A DNA stretch of 64,000 bases, taken from positions 189,364-253,363 of the forward strand of contig JAAAFW010000006.1 of assembly GCA_019352875.1 (NCBI GenBank), read 5' to 3'. This DNA is from Pedobacter cryoconitis. GTDB lineage: Bacteria > Bacteroidota > Bacteroidia > Sphingobacteriales > Sphingobacteriaceae. This document shows, one piece after another, positions 16,863 to 25,348 of this stretch (the stretch's first letter is position 1; every line of letters begins with the position of its first letter). The notes beneath the pieces were generated by a model. That model worked only from the letters and a program-made list of their open reading frames with translations. It made no database searches and had not been told where the DNA came from. Both the position numbers and the translations under genes were made by a program.

Positions 16863-17180
16863 ATGACAGCTACAGTAATTTTACAAGCAGGCCAAAGCAG
16901 CATGCTGAGTACCCTGGTTCCAATGGTTTTAATCATGGTTGTTTTCTATTTCTTCATGATCAGACCTCAGGTAAAAAAAGCAAAAGATCACAAGAAATTG
17001 GTTGCTGACCTAAAAAAAGGCGATAAAATAGTAACTACAGCTGGTATTCACGGCAGAATCGTAGATATGAATGAATTAACTTTCTTAATCGAAGTTGAAG
17101 GCGGTACAAAAATCCGCTTTGATAAGTCTGCAATCTCGCTTGATGCTACAAAAGCTTCTACAGAGTTGCCAAAAGCTTAG
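16863..17180 (+). CDS. yajC: Preprotein translocase subunit YajC
   Basis: The 105-residue protein has an N-terminal membrane helix (LVPMVLIMVVFYFFMIRPQ, about 18-36) and the diagnostic RPQxKKAKDHKKL and GDKIVTTAGIHGRI motifs. It works with SecDF at the inner-membrane translocon. The fused SecDF lies elsewhere in this window (47242-50199), unlike the yajC-secDF pairing of many bacteria. The next gene is the YbbR-like protein, after a terminator. Confidence 0.92.
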   Translation: MTATVILQAGQSSMLSTLVPMVLIMVVFYFFMIRPQVKKAKDHKKLVADLKKGDKIVTTAGIHGRIVDMNELTFLIEVEGGTKIRFDKSAISLDATKASTELPKA

Positions 17181-17195
17181 TTTAATGCTATTAGT

Positions 17196-17226
17196 AAAAG
17201 CCGCTCCAGTTCTGGTGCGGCTTTTT
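17196..17226 (+). terminator. Terminator after yajC
   Basis: aaaagccgc pairs with gcggctttt around a short inner cca/tgg pairing, and is followed by T residues. Genes downstream continue in the same direction, so it may only partly stop transcription. Confidence 0.75.
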
Positions 17227-17255
17227 TGTTTTGTTAAATTTGATTACTTTCAGCC

Positions 17256-18203
17256 ATGCCATTCATCAAACTGACAAAAATAGAGCGGAAACGTTTTTTG
17301 GTGCTGCTTACTTGTGTGCTGCTGGCAATTGCGGGATGGTTATTCCTTGCCCTCAATAATAAATACGTATACACAGCGAAAACTGTGCTGATGTATAAGA
17401 ATTTCCCTCAGAAAAAAGCATTCCATCCACTTCAGTCAGATACGGTCGATCTTTTGGTAGAAGGAACCGGCTGGCAGTTATTATTTGCCCGGCTGCGGAT
17501 TAACCCCCAATACATTAGTATCAGCCTGGATAAACTGAATAACAGAAACTACGTTTTGTTTTCGGAACAGTTATATGCTGTTAATAATCAGCTGGAGACT
17601 TCCCAGAAAATAATCTCTGTAAGACCGGATACGCTCTATTTTGATTTTTCGAAGAGAACGGTAAAAAAAGTGCCAGTTGTTTTGGTTTCTGATCTGAAGT
17701 TTTCCAGGCAATTTGATATTTCAGGACCTATAGAGTTTACACCGGGTTATGTAACGGTTTCAGGTCCGCAGGAAGAACTGGAGAAAATAGATTACTGGAA
17801 AACGGATACGCTCCGTTTACAGAATATTCACAGTAACCGGGTTAGCAGGATTGCAGTGAAACAAAATGTAATGAAGAACATTAGTGTTTTTCCTGGTGTT
17901 GTCGAAGTGAAGCTACCGGTAGATGAGTTTACTGAAAAAACGGTTGAAGTTCCTTTAAAGATATTAAACAACAAGGAGTTTTACAACGTGAAACTTTTTC
18001 CTAAAAAAGTAAAAGTGACTTTTTTAGTCGCCTTGTCAAGCTATCAGCAGGTTAATGAAGATTTTATTGAAGCTGCTGTTGATTTGAATGAATGGAAGGA
18101 AAATCATCATGGTCAGCTGACAGTGAAACTGACCAGATTCCCAGAGTACTGCAAACAGGTTATGCTTACGCCAGGTAAAGTAGATTTTATTATTGAAAAG
18201 TAG
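17256..18203 (+). CDS. YbbR/CdaR-like membrane-anchored protein
   Basis: The 315-residue protein has one N-terminal membrane helix (FLVLLTCVLLAIAGWLFLAL, about 14-33) and a beta-rich extracytoplasmic region. YbbR-like repeats are suggested by GYVTVSGPQEELEKI and KTVEVPLKILN. In Firmicutes, CdaR controls the c-di-AMP synthase CdaA. No cyclase gene is nearby here, so that link is not supported. In Bacteroidota this gene often lies before coaE, as it does here (9-nt gap). Confidence 0.78.
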   Translation: MPFIKLTKIERKRFLVLLTCVLLAIAGWLFLALNNKYVYTAKTVLMYKNFPQKKAFHPLQSDTVDLLVEGTGWQLLFARLRINPQYISISLDKLNNRNYVLFSEQLYAVNNQLETSQKIISVRPDTLYFDFSKRTVKKVPVVLVSDLKFSRQFDISGPIEFTPGYVTVSGPQEELEKIDYWKTDTLRLQNIHSNRVSRIAVKQNVMKNISVFPGVVEVKLPVDEFTEKTVEVPLKILNNKEFYNVKLFPKKVKVTFLVALSSYQQVNEDFIEAAVDLNEWKENHHGQLTVKLTRFPEYCKQVMLTPGKVDFIIEK

Positions 18204-18212
18204 ATTATACAG

Positions 18213-18806
18213 ATGAAAGTAGGAATAACTGGCGGGATAGGTAGTGGGAAAAGTACAGTTTGCCGTGTTTTTGAAACGCTGGGTATCCCTGTTTTTTATG
18301 CAGATACGGTCGCTAAACAGATTATGGTTAGTGATGCAGAACTGGTAGCTGGCGTAAAGAGTACTTTCGGTGACGAGAGTTACCTGGAGAGTGGTGTGCT
18401 AAATAATAAATATATCTCAGCAATAGTATTCCAGGATGAGGCGGAACTAAAAAAACTCAATGCACTGGTACATCCAGCCGTGGCAAGGGCATTTGACAGC
18501 TGGGCCGGTATTCAGGATATTGCTCTTCCTTATCTGCTTAAAGAAGCGGCCCTGCTTTTTGAAAGTGGTTCTTATCGGCAATGTGATCTTAACGTGGTGG
18601 TTACCGCGCCGCTGGAATCCAGGTTATCCTGGGTAGAAAAAAGAGACGGGCTAAGCAGAGCTCAGATCCTGGCGCGAATGGATAAACAATGGCCTGAAGA
18701 AAAGAAACTTGAAATGGCCGACCATATAATCCATAACGATGATTCTACATCGGTTATCTTACAGGTGCTGGAGCTGCACCAACAATTTATAGCGAAAAAA
18801 TTCTAA
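18213..18806 (+). CDS. coaE: Dephospho-CoA kinase
   Basis: The 197-residue protein has the P-loop GGIGSGKST (7-15), the YADTVAK segment and the CoA-binding region (VHPAVARAFDSW, about 86-97; EAALLFESG, about 110-118). It phosphorylates dephospho-CoA to make CoA, the last step of the pathway. The length is normal. The stop is directly followed by the ATG of the next gene, which suggests translational coupling. Confidence 0.93.
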   Translation: MKVGITGGIGSGKSTVCRVFETLGIPVFYADTVAKQIMVSDAELVAGVKSTFGDESYLESGVLNNKYISAIVFQDEAELKKLNALVHPAVARAFDSWAGIQDIALPYLLKEAALLFESGSYRQCDLNVVVTAPLESRLSWVEKRDGLSRAQILARMDKQWPEEKKLEMADHIIHNDDSTSVILQVLELHQQFIAKKF

Positions 18807-19748
18807 ATGATATTAAACGATTTTGTGGTTTTAACCACAACCGGGCTGTATTGCAGCTACGGAAAGTTCTACCTTGATCCTAAAGAGATGGTCAGGGATG
18901 CCGTAATTTCACATGCACATGGTGATCATGCAGTAAGTGGCAATCAAAATGTGTACTGTACCAAACCTACTTCTTTATTTATGCTGCACCGGTATAAAAA
19001 ATTTGCTGCCGGTGAATTCCATCTGAAAGCGTTTAATGAGTCTTTTACATTGAATGATGTGAAGATCACATTTTTGCCTGCTGGTCATATGCTTGGCTCG
19101 GCGATGGTGCTGATGGAATATCAGGGAGTATCTTATCTGTATACTGGCGATTATAAGCTACAGCCTGATTCTACCTGCGAACCTATTATTTTTCCAAAGG
19201 CAGATGTATTGATTACTGAAACCACCTTTGCAGATCCTGAAGTCCTGCATCCGGATCCGGAACAGGAAATTCGTAAACTGAGTACTACAACCAGCAATAT
19301 TATGCTTGGAGCTTACGCATTAGGTAAAAGTCAGCGTCTGATTCGTATGATCAACGATTTCTGCCCTGAAAAGCGTATTCTGGTGCATCATAATATCCTT
19401 CCTTTCGTCCGGCTTTATGAGCAGGAGGGATTCAGTCTGGGCAATTATGAGGTCTATGACAGAAAGGTGATGAAGAATAACCAGGAAAACCTGATCTATC
19501 TGGTACCACCTTTAGTGTTCAGAAGCTATATCCGCGCTGTCAATGTCATCAGGGTATTTGCCAGTGGATGGAAGAATCTTCAACGCAGTAATGGAATGGA
19601 GCTTTTGATTTCAGATCATGTCGACTGGAATGATATTATCTATACGATCGATCAGATTAAACCGTCAGAAGTCTGGACAATCCACGGAAACGGATCTCAA
19701 TTACAGGATTATTATGTAAACAATTTAATTGTTAAATTGCTTAATTAA
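18807..19748 (+). CDS. Metallo-beta-lactamase-fold exonuclease-like protein
   Basis: The 313-residue protein has the MBL signature SHAHGDHAVSG (about 34-44), ending the first metal site, and later LPAGHMLGSAM (about 91-101), YTGDYKL and a late HG/SDH region (ISDHVDWND). The start FVVLTTTGLYCSYGKFYLDP matches ligase-associated 3'-end-processing-type exonucleases. In other genomes such proteins sit by an ATP-dependent DNA ligase; none is here, so a DNA role is tentative. It overlaps the next gene by one base. Confidence 0.75.
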   Translation: MILNDFVVLTTTGLYCSYGKFYLDPKEMVRDAVISHAHGDHAVSGNQNVYCTKPTSLFMLHRYKKFAAGEFHLKAFNESFTLNDVKITFLPAGHMLGSAMVLMEYQGVSYLYTGDYKLQPDSTCEPIIFPKADVLITETTFADPEVLHPDPEQEIRKLSTTTSNIMLGAYALGKSQRLIRMINDFCPEKRILVHHNILPFVRLYEQEGFSLGNYEVYDRKVMKNNQENLIYLVPPLVFRSYIRAVNVIRVFASGWKNLQRSNGMELLISDHVDWNDIIYTIDQIKPSEVWTIHGNGSQLQDYYVNNLIVKLLN

Positions 19749-19921
19749 TGAAGGAGGGCATTGATTTTTACTTCAATGAAGATGGATTGATGGTGTTTAC
19801 CGCTGCTTATCAACTGCAAAGGGGATACTGCTGTAAAAACAAATGCAAACATTGTCCCTGGAACTATGGTAAACCTAAACGAGATACGCATCCCGACAAG
19901 GATGCCAAAATTGATGAGTAA
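19748..19921 (+). CDS. DUF5522 small cysteine-rich protein
   Basis: This 57-residue frame begins at an ATG overlapping the previous stop (TAATG). It contains RGYCCKNKCKHCPWNYG (about 26-42), the four-cysteine motif of DUF5522, which presumably binds a metal. The function is unknown. Its own TAA overlaps the ATG of the MarR gene, so three genes are chained by one-base overlaps. The family is normally this short. Confidence 0.8.
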   Translation: MKEGIDFYFNEDGLMVFTAAYQLQRGYCCKNKCKHCPWNYGKPKRDTHPDKDAKIDE

Positions 19922-20373
19922 TGCAAATTGAAAAAGAGATCAGATTACCGAGGTATGAAAGCGTTTTCCATGAAGCAATGGTTAATGTTGCTTTTACCCA
20001 CAATTGGTGCAGTGAACAACTTAAAAATGCAGTACAGCCCTATGAAATTACAGCACAGCAGTTCAATGTGCTGAGAATACTGCGTGGTCAGCACCCGAGT
20101 CCATCAACAATAAACCTGGTGAGGTGTAAAATGCTGGACAAGATGTGTGATGCATCGAGAATTGTCGAGCGTTTACTTCAGAAGGAATTAGTTGTTAAAC
20201 GTCTGAATTCAAAGGATAAACGATCGGTGGACATCCTCATCAGTAAAAAGGGACTGGATTTACTGGAAAGGATGGATGGGGATCTGAACTTGTCGGGAGT
20301 ATTATCTTCACATCTTACTGCGGTTGAGGCTGAACAATTAGTACAGCTCTTAAAAAAAGCAAAAGGGGGCTAG
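19921..20373 (+). CDS. MarR-family transcriptional regulator
   Basis: The 150-residue protein has the MarR winged helix: EITAQQFNVLRILRGQ, CDASRIVERLLQKELVVKR (recognition helix) and a wing SKDKRSVDILISKKG. It would bind DNA as a dimer and may respond to a small ligand. It is at the end of a translationally coupled run after the DUF5522 gene. Its stop overlaps the stop of the convergent ZIP gene. The target is unknown. Confidence 0.88.
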   Translation: MQIEKEIRLPRYESVFHEAMVNVAFTHNWCSEQLKNAVQPYEITAQQFNVLRILRGQHPSPSTINLVRCKMLDKMCDASRIVERLLQKELVVKRLNSKDKRSVDILISKKGLDLLERMDGDLNLSGVLSSHLTAVEAEQLVQLLKKAKGG

Positions 20374-21107
20374 TGCGCGTGACTATGCCCCTGTCCTGTA
20401 GTATAATAACCGACAAGTGCAACGGCGATACCTAGTAATACTGCTACCATTTTTCTTCGCGTTACTTTATGATCGACACTCGATTCAAATAAAATGGTGG
20501 TGGAAATATGAAGGAAAATACCAATTACAATACCCATCATTTTATTGAAGTAGATCTCTATCCCACCTATGCGCCCTGTACTGATTCCATTGCTTACCCA
20601 GAATCCAAGCGGAGCCATAACAGCAAACACAGCTAAGTAAAATACGATTCCTCCAGGTTTGAATTTATTCTGCATCAGAATACTCGCCAGTGCGAAAGCA
20701 GCAGGGATATGGTGCAGTGCAATACCAAAGATGAGTGCATTATGCTGATCTGCGGCTAAAGGCATACCCTCCAAAAAAGCATGAAGGCACAAACTGATCA
20801 TAATACCATAGGGGAAAACCTGTTCGTGGTGATGACTGTGGATATGACCATGTTCCACACCCTCAGAAAATTGTTCAAGCAGTACCTGCAGCAAAAAACC
20901 TATAAGAATGTAAATGCCTATTTGTTCATGGTCTGGGCCGCTGTAGGCATCCGGAATAAGATGCAAAACGGTAATGGCAAAAAGGTATGCCCCACTGAAT
21001 GAAAGGATCAGTTTTAGCAGTTTTGATTTATCACTTCTGACCAGGAAAATAGTCAAGCCCCCTAAAAAGGCACACAAAAATAAAACGAGCAGCTTCCAGG
21101 ATTCCAT
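20370..21107 (-). CDS. ZIP-family metal transporter
   Basis: The 245-residue membrane protein has about eight helices. The metal-site helix reads GIALHHIPAAFALASIL (about 125-141), and a second metal helix (MISLCLHAFLEGMPLA, about 103-118) lies before it. His-rich loops (EHGHIHSHHHEQ, about 83-94, and a C-terminal GHSHAH) suit zinc or another divalent cation imported to the cytoplasm. It begins on the last base of the PAP2 gene, so it is part of a three-gene operon with the phosphatase and the methyltransferase. Confidence 0.88.
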   Translation of the reverse strand: MESWKLLVLFLCAFLGGLTIFLVRSDKSKLLKLILSFSGAYLFAITVLHLIPDAYSGPDHEQIGIYILIGFLLQVLLEQFSEGVEHGHIHSHHHEQVFPYGIMISLCLHAFLEGMPLAADQHNALIFGIALHHIPAAFALASILMQNKFKPGGIVFYLAVFAVMAPLGFWVSNGISTGRIGGIEIYFNKMMGIVIGIFLHISTTILFESSVDHKVTRRKMVAVLLGIAVALVGYYTTGQGHSHAH

Positions 21108-21670
21108 TAATATCTTTTGATAATGTATTTATAAATTTGAAATGTCAGCAGACCTATACTTGTTCCCAGTGCAGCTCCTGCTATGGTGTCTACAGGATAA
21201 TGTACACCTACATAAATCTGGGCAAATGAGATAATGAAAGCCCAGGCCAGTCCGATGGGGAGAATGGGTTTCCATCTCGGATAAAAGACAAGTATCAGGA
21301 ATACAGCTATTCCAAAATGGTTGGTGGCGTGTGCAGAGGGGAAGCTGAAACCGCTTCCACAGGGAACCCGCCGGATAATTTCGTCTGCAAGTGTAATTTC
21401 ATTACAGGGTCTGATACGGGATATAAAAGGTTTAATCAGCCTGGATGAAATGAGATCTCCGAGTGCAAATGTGAGCAGTACACCTCCAATAATATAAAGA
21501 CCTCTTTTTTTATACTCTTTGATACAGAATATAATGATGAAGAGATACAGTGGTGACCAGAAAAACCGATTCCTGGTTAATGGCAGCAGCCAGTCGAAAA
21601 ATCCATTGGATAATCCGCGGTGGATGCGCATAAAAAGCTCCACATCGAAGGTATGCAGCTGCTCGATCAT
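21107..21670 (-). CDS. PAP2-family phosphatase (membrane)
   Basis: The 187-residue protein has the three PAP2 motifs: a (K)PFISRIRPC region, GFSFPSAHATNHFG (PSAH core), and SFAQIYVGVHYPVDTIAG at the end, spread among about five membrane helices. These residues form the acid phosphatase site, used for lipid phosphates such as undecaprenyl diphosphate or phosphatidate. The exact substrate is open. It overlaps the methyltransferase stop by four bases and the ZIP start by one. Confidence 0.88.
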   Translation of the reverse strand: MIEQLHTFDVELFMRIHRGLSNGFFDWLLPLTRNRFFWSPLYLFIIIFCIKEYKKRGLYIIGGVLLTFALGDLISSRLIKPFISRIRPCNEITLADEIIRRVPCGSGFSFPSAHATNHFGIAVFLILVFYPRWKPILPIGLAWAFIISFAQIYVGVHYPVDTIAGAALGTSIGLLTFQIYKYIIKRY

Positions 21671-22398
21671 ATTTTTTTGCAGAGGAGAATCAATCTGTCA
21701 GATTTAATCTCATCAAATGGCTCCAGGTTGTAGCTTCCAAAAGTCTCTGTGATTTTTAAACCGCTTTTTTCCATCATCCTTTCGAAGTCTGGCAGTAGGA
21801 AGGCTTGTACACGTTCTTCAAATGCAAAGTTCTTTTGTTTATGTTCAAAATTAATCTGTTTGATGATTTTCCCGTCGGCCACAAATTTATGAATGTCGAA
21901 TTCTATACCTTCAAGAGTCTTACTTTCCCGGTGAGTCAGATTGCTGATGATCTTTTTGGTATTGAAGTAATCGAGTACTAATGTACCATCTTCCTTTATG
22001 CTTTTGCGGAATGACTTCAGGGCATTAACGTGGTCTTTTTCAGTGTCAAAATATCCAAAGCTTGTGAATAAATTCAGAGCAATGTCATAATAATTAATGT
22101 AACCCAGTTTACGCATGTCATGCACATAGAAGTGCAGGTGCTTTTGTTCAAACTGACGGGCATAACGAATGCTCTGTTCGGAAAGATCAATTCCTGTTAC
22201 ATCGAACCCTTTTTTGTTCAGATACACTGCGTGTCTTCCTCTTCCACAGGCGATGTCAAGTATCCTGGCGTGGAGTGCAGGCTTTAAATGGGCTGTTAAG
22301 TTGTCTATCAGGTACTCGGCCTCGGCATCATTCCGCTGACTATAAAGGATATGATAATAAGGCGAATTAAACCAATATTGAAACCATTTACGCTGCAT
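21667..22398 (-). CDS. Class I SAM-dependent methyltransferase
   Basis: The 243-residue protein has motif I ILDIACGRGRHAVYL (about 46-60), the acidic motif VTGIDLSEQSI and a post-motif DIALNLFTSFGYF. This is the SAM-binding half of the class I fold. The start (QRKWFQYWFNSPYYHILYS) is typical of a Bacteroidota group often annotated only as methyltransferase. The substrate is unknown. It leads the operon with the PAP2 and ZIP genes and is divergent from glmM. Confidence 0.85.
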   Translation of the reverse strand: MQRKWFQYWFNSPYYHILYSQRNDAEAEYLIDNLTAHLKPALHARILDIACGRGRHAVYLNKKGFDVTGIDLSEQSIRYARQFEQKHLHFYVHDMRKLGYINYYDIALNLFTSFGYFDTEKDHVNALKSFRKSIKEDGTLVLDYFNTKKIISNLTHRESKTLEGIEFDIHKFVADGKIIKQINFEHKQKNFAFEERVQAFLLPDFERMMEKSGLKITETFGSYNLEPFDEIKSDRLILLCKKI

Positions 22399-22478
22399 AA
22401 ATATTCAGGATTTAAAATATGGGAGCAAATATAGTGATTTAGATGCAACGAAGTGGATATTCGATCTGATATTGTTTA

Positions 22479-22511
22479 TTTGGGTTCCCTTCTTAATTTT
22501 TACTATTTTTG
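22479..22511 (+). promoter_or_regulatory. Promoter of glmM
   Basis: TATTTTTG at 22504-22511 fits TAnnTTTG, with TTTG at 22479-22482 upstream (spacing 21). It lies inside the longer open frame, which supports translation starting at the TTG at 22531. Confidence 0.6.
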
Positions 22512-22530
22512 GGAAACAAAAATTATAACA

Positions 22531-23919
22531 TTGACACTGATAAAATCAATCTCTGGAATCAGGGGAACCATTGGCGGATTAGCCGGAAATGGATTAACCC
22601 CTGTCGATATCGTAAAATTTACCGCTGCCTACGGCGCGTGGGTAATCAAAAATACTAATATTAAGAAAATAGTCCTGGGCCGTGATGCCCGTATTTCTGG
22701 TGAAATGGTTAATCATCTCGTTACAGGAACCTTAATGGGACTTGGAATTGAAGTTATTGATCTTGGTTTATCGACCACGCCAACTGTGGAAATAGCGGTG
22801 CCTATGGAAGGAGCAGGCGGTGGAATCATACTTACTGCCAGTCATAATCCTAAACAATGGAATGCTTTAAAGCTCCTGAATGCTAAAGGTGAGTTTATCA
22901 GCGATGCCGACGGTAAAGAAGTGCTGGACATGGCTGAGCAGTCTGATTTTAACTTTGCCGAAGTAAATAGTCTGGGCAAGGTAGTTCAGGATGATTCTTA
23001 TCTTCAGAAACATATTGATGCTATTCTTGCATTACCACTGGTAGATGTGGACCTTATCCGTAAGGCAGATTTCAAAGTGGCGATTGACTGTGTAAATTCA
23101 ACTGGTGGTATCTTTATTCCTGCTTTATTGAAAGCGTTAGGGGTAAATACGGTATACGAACTTTACTGCACACCTGATGGTGAGTTTCCGCATAACCCGG
23201 AACCGCTTCCGGAGAACCTGACCGAAATTGCTAAAGTTGTTCAGCAGAAAAATGCAAATCTTGGTATTGTTGTAGATCCTGATGTGGACAGGTTATGTTT
23301 CGTTTGTGAAGACGGTACGATGTTCGGTGAAGAATATACGCTGGTAGCTGTGGCAGATTATGTGCTGCAGAATACAAAAGGTAATACAGTATCCAACCTT
23401 TCTTCAACACGTGCACTGAAAGATGTGACGGTGAAAGCTGGGGGTGAATATCATGCTGCTGCAGTGGGAGAGGTGAACGTTGTCAACCAGATGAAAGCTG
23501 TAAATGCAATTATCGGTGGAGAAGGCAATGGCGGTATTATTTACCCGGAACTGCATTATGGAAGAGATGCCTTAGTTGGTATTGCTTTATTTCTGACTCA
23601 CCTGGCGAAAACAGGTTTGACCATATCCAGATTGAAAAGTACCTACCCGTCTTACCACATATCGAAAAATAAAATTACCCTGACTCCTGAAATGGATATT
23701 GATGCTTTATTGCTAAAAGTTCAGGATAAATATAAAAATCAACCATTGAGCACAATAGATGGGTTGAAAATTGAGTTTGAGAATGAGTGGGTACATTTAA
23801 GACGCTCGAATACAGAGCCGATTATCAGGATTTACAGTGAAGCTGTCAATGAAACAGTGGCTGAAAACCTGGCTGCCAAAATCATTGCAGATATCAAAGA
23901 AATTTTAAAATTGAATTAA
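22531..23919 (+). CDS. glmM: Phosphoglucosamine mutase
   Basis: The 462-residue protein has the phosphohexomutase motifs: active-site serine loop LTASHNPKQWNALKL, metal loop DPDVDRL, sugar loop GGEGNGGIIYPELHYGRDA and the phosphate-binding RRSNTEPIIRIYSEA at the end. It converts glucosamine-6-phosphate to glucosamine-1-phosphate for UDP-GlcNAc; phosphomannomutase activity is an alternative. I start at TTG 22531 (MTLIKSISGIRGTIGG). That is the family's usual N-terminus here, and the promoter lies inside the 26-codon upstream extension. The cysteine desulfurase follows 5 nt later. Confidence 0.9.
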   Translation: MTLIKSISGIRGTIGGLAGNGLTPVDIVKFTAAYGAWVIKNTNIKKIVLGRDARISGEMVNHLVTGTLMGLGIEVIDLGLSTTPTVEIAVPMEGAGGGIILTASHNPKQWNALKLLNAKGEFISDADGKEVLDMAEQSDFNFAEVNSLGKVVQDDSYLQKHIDAILALPLVDVDLIRKADFKVAIDCVNSTGGIFIPALLKALGVNTVYELYCTPDGEFPHNPEPLPENLTEIAKVVQQKNANLGIVVDPDVDRLCFVCEDGTMFGEEYTLVAVADYVLQNTKGNTVSNLSSTRALKDVTVKAGGEYHAAAVGEVNVVNQMKAVNAIIGGEGNGGIIYPELHYGRDALVGIALFLTHLAKTGLTISRLKSTYPSYHISKNKITLTPEMDIDALLLKVQDKYKNQPLSTIDGLKIEFENEWVHLRRSNTEPIIRIYSEAVNETVAENLAAKIIADIKEILKLN

Positions 23920-23924
23920 TTCAA

Positions 23925-25073
23925 ATGAACAGGATCTATTTAGATAATGCCGCAACAACGCCTCTTGATAAAGAGGTCATAGCGGAGATGGTTAACGTAA
24001 TGGAAAACTACTATGGTAATCCATCTTCTATTCATGCTCAGGGCCGCGAGGTCCGTACTTTGATTGAGAAGGCACGTAAGTCTGTTTCCGGTTTGCTTAA
24101 CGCGGCGCCTGCAGAAGTGTTTTTCACTTCCGGAGGTACTGAGGCTGACAATACAGCAATCAGGTGCGGTATCGCGGCATATGGCCTTAAACATGCCATT
24201 ACGTCTAAAATTGAACACCATGCTGTTGAACATACACTGGAAGAATTATTAAAGAAGGGTGTTATCGATAAACTTAGTTTTGTAAATATTGATAGCAAAG
24301 GGAATGTTGATTATGCCCATCTGGAGGAATTATTGCAGAACAATCCGCGCACTTTTGTTTCACTGATGCATGCCAACAATGAACTGGGTACTTTAACAGA
24401 TCTGGAACGTGTAGGTGATATCTGCGAAAAGTATGATGCTATCCTGCATTGCGACACGGTGCAGACTATGGGACATTACGTACATGATGCTAAAAAATTA
24501 AAGGCTCATTTTATGGTATGTGCTGCGCATAAGCTGCATGGACCTAAAGGTGTTGGTTTTATTTATGTCAGCCATAAAGTTAAAATCAATCCTTTAATTT
24601 TTGGTGGTGCACAGGAACGCAATATGCGTGGTGGTACTGAAAATGTGTACGGTATTGTCGGACTTGCTAAAGCTATGGAGATGGCTTACCATGATATGGA
24701 ATCCCATCAACAGGTTATTCAGGAATTGAAATCCTATATGAAAATGCGCCTGGAAGAAGAAGTTCCTGGTATTTCCTTTAATGGTGAGACCGCACCTGAG
24801 AAAAGCTTATATACTGTACTTAATGTTTCATTCCCGGAAATGGAAATGGCAGACATGTTATTATTTAACCTGGATATCAACGGTATTTCGGCATCAGGTG
24901 GCAGCGCTTGTTCATCGGGTTCCAATATTGGATCACACGTGCTGACAGGTATTGGCGCAGATCCTAACCGTCCGTCTGTTCGTTTCTCGTTTTCAAAATT
25001 GAATACGAAAGAAGAAATTGATTTTGTAGTGGAAAAAGTTAAGCATATCGTAGAGCAGAATATCGCGGTATAA
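23925..25073 (+). CDS. Cysteine desulfurase (NifS/IscS-like)
   Basis: The 382-residue protein starts MNRIYLDNAATTP and has FFTSGGTEADNTAIR, the PLP-lysine motif CAAHKLHGPKGVGF and the active cysteine loop SGGSACSSGS (about 325-334). It transfers sulfur from cysteine for Fe-S clusters or tRNA thiolation. No iscU or suf genes are nearby, so the acceptor is unknown. It lies 5 nt after glmM and is likely co-transcribed with it, then followed by a terminator. Confidence 0.9.
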   Translation: MNRIYLDNAATTPLDKEVIAEMVNVMENYYGNPSSIHAQGREVRTLIEKARKSVSGLLNAAPAEVFFTSGGTEADNTAIRCGIAAYGLKHAITSKIEHHAVEHTLEELLKKGVIDKLSFVNIDSKGNVDYAHLEELLQNNPRTFVSLMHANNELGTLTDLERVGDICEKYDAILHCDTVQTMGHYVHDAKKLKAHFMVCAAHKLHGPKGVGFIYVSHKVKINPLIFGGAQERNMRGGTENVYGIVGLAKAMEMAYHDMESHQQVIQELKSYMKMRLEEEVPGISFNGETAPEKSLYTVLNVSFPEMEMADMLLFNLDINGISASGGSACSSGSNIGSHVLTGIGADPNRPSVRFSFSKLNTKEEIDFVVEKVKHIVEQNIAV

Positions 25074-25104
25074 TACGAATCAATTCCATTTATTATAATA
25101 GTAT

Positions 25105-25140
25105 AACGCTGGTTTTCTCTGGAAAAGCCAGCGTTTTTTT
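25105..25140 (+). terminator. Terminator after the cysteine desulfurase
   Basis: aacgctgg pairs with ccagcgtt (with a bulged c inside the stem), followed by a run of seven T residues. Confidence 0.8.
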
Positions 25141-25261
25141 ATGCAAAAAAAGATTTGCATCGAAAAACCGAATGTCAGAACGCACATTCGGTTTAGGGCC
25201 TACCAAAATACTTTAACCTAAGAATATATGCCTTTTTGTGTAAGCGATTTTTTTTAATCGC
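25141..25261. repeat. Three short hairpins upstream of the lytS-like gene
   Basis: Perfect inverted repeats follow one another: ATGCAAA/TTTGCAT (25141-25147, 25154-25160), AAACCGAATGT/ACATTCGGTTT (25165-25175, 25184-25194) and GCGATT/AATCGC (25244-25249, 25256-25261). No gene fits here. The third could be another T-rich terminator; the second has an 8-nt loop and no T tract. A role in transcript processing or repressor binding is possible but unproven. Confidence 0.5.
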
Positions 25262-25337
25262 CCTGCTCATGTGCCAACTCAGTGTGCGGTTTGTACAACT
25301 CGGCTAAACATTCCTTGCTTTAAGCCTTTTATAACTT

Positions 25338-25345
25338 TATTTTTG
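25338..25345 (+). promoter_or_regulatory. Possible -7 element before the kinase
   Basis: TATTTTTG at 25338-25345 fits TAnnTTTG but lies only 4 nt before the GTG at 25349. Either the true start is further downstream or the element is fortuitous. Confidence 0.3.
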
Positions 25346-25348
25346 AAT

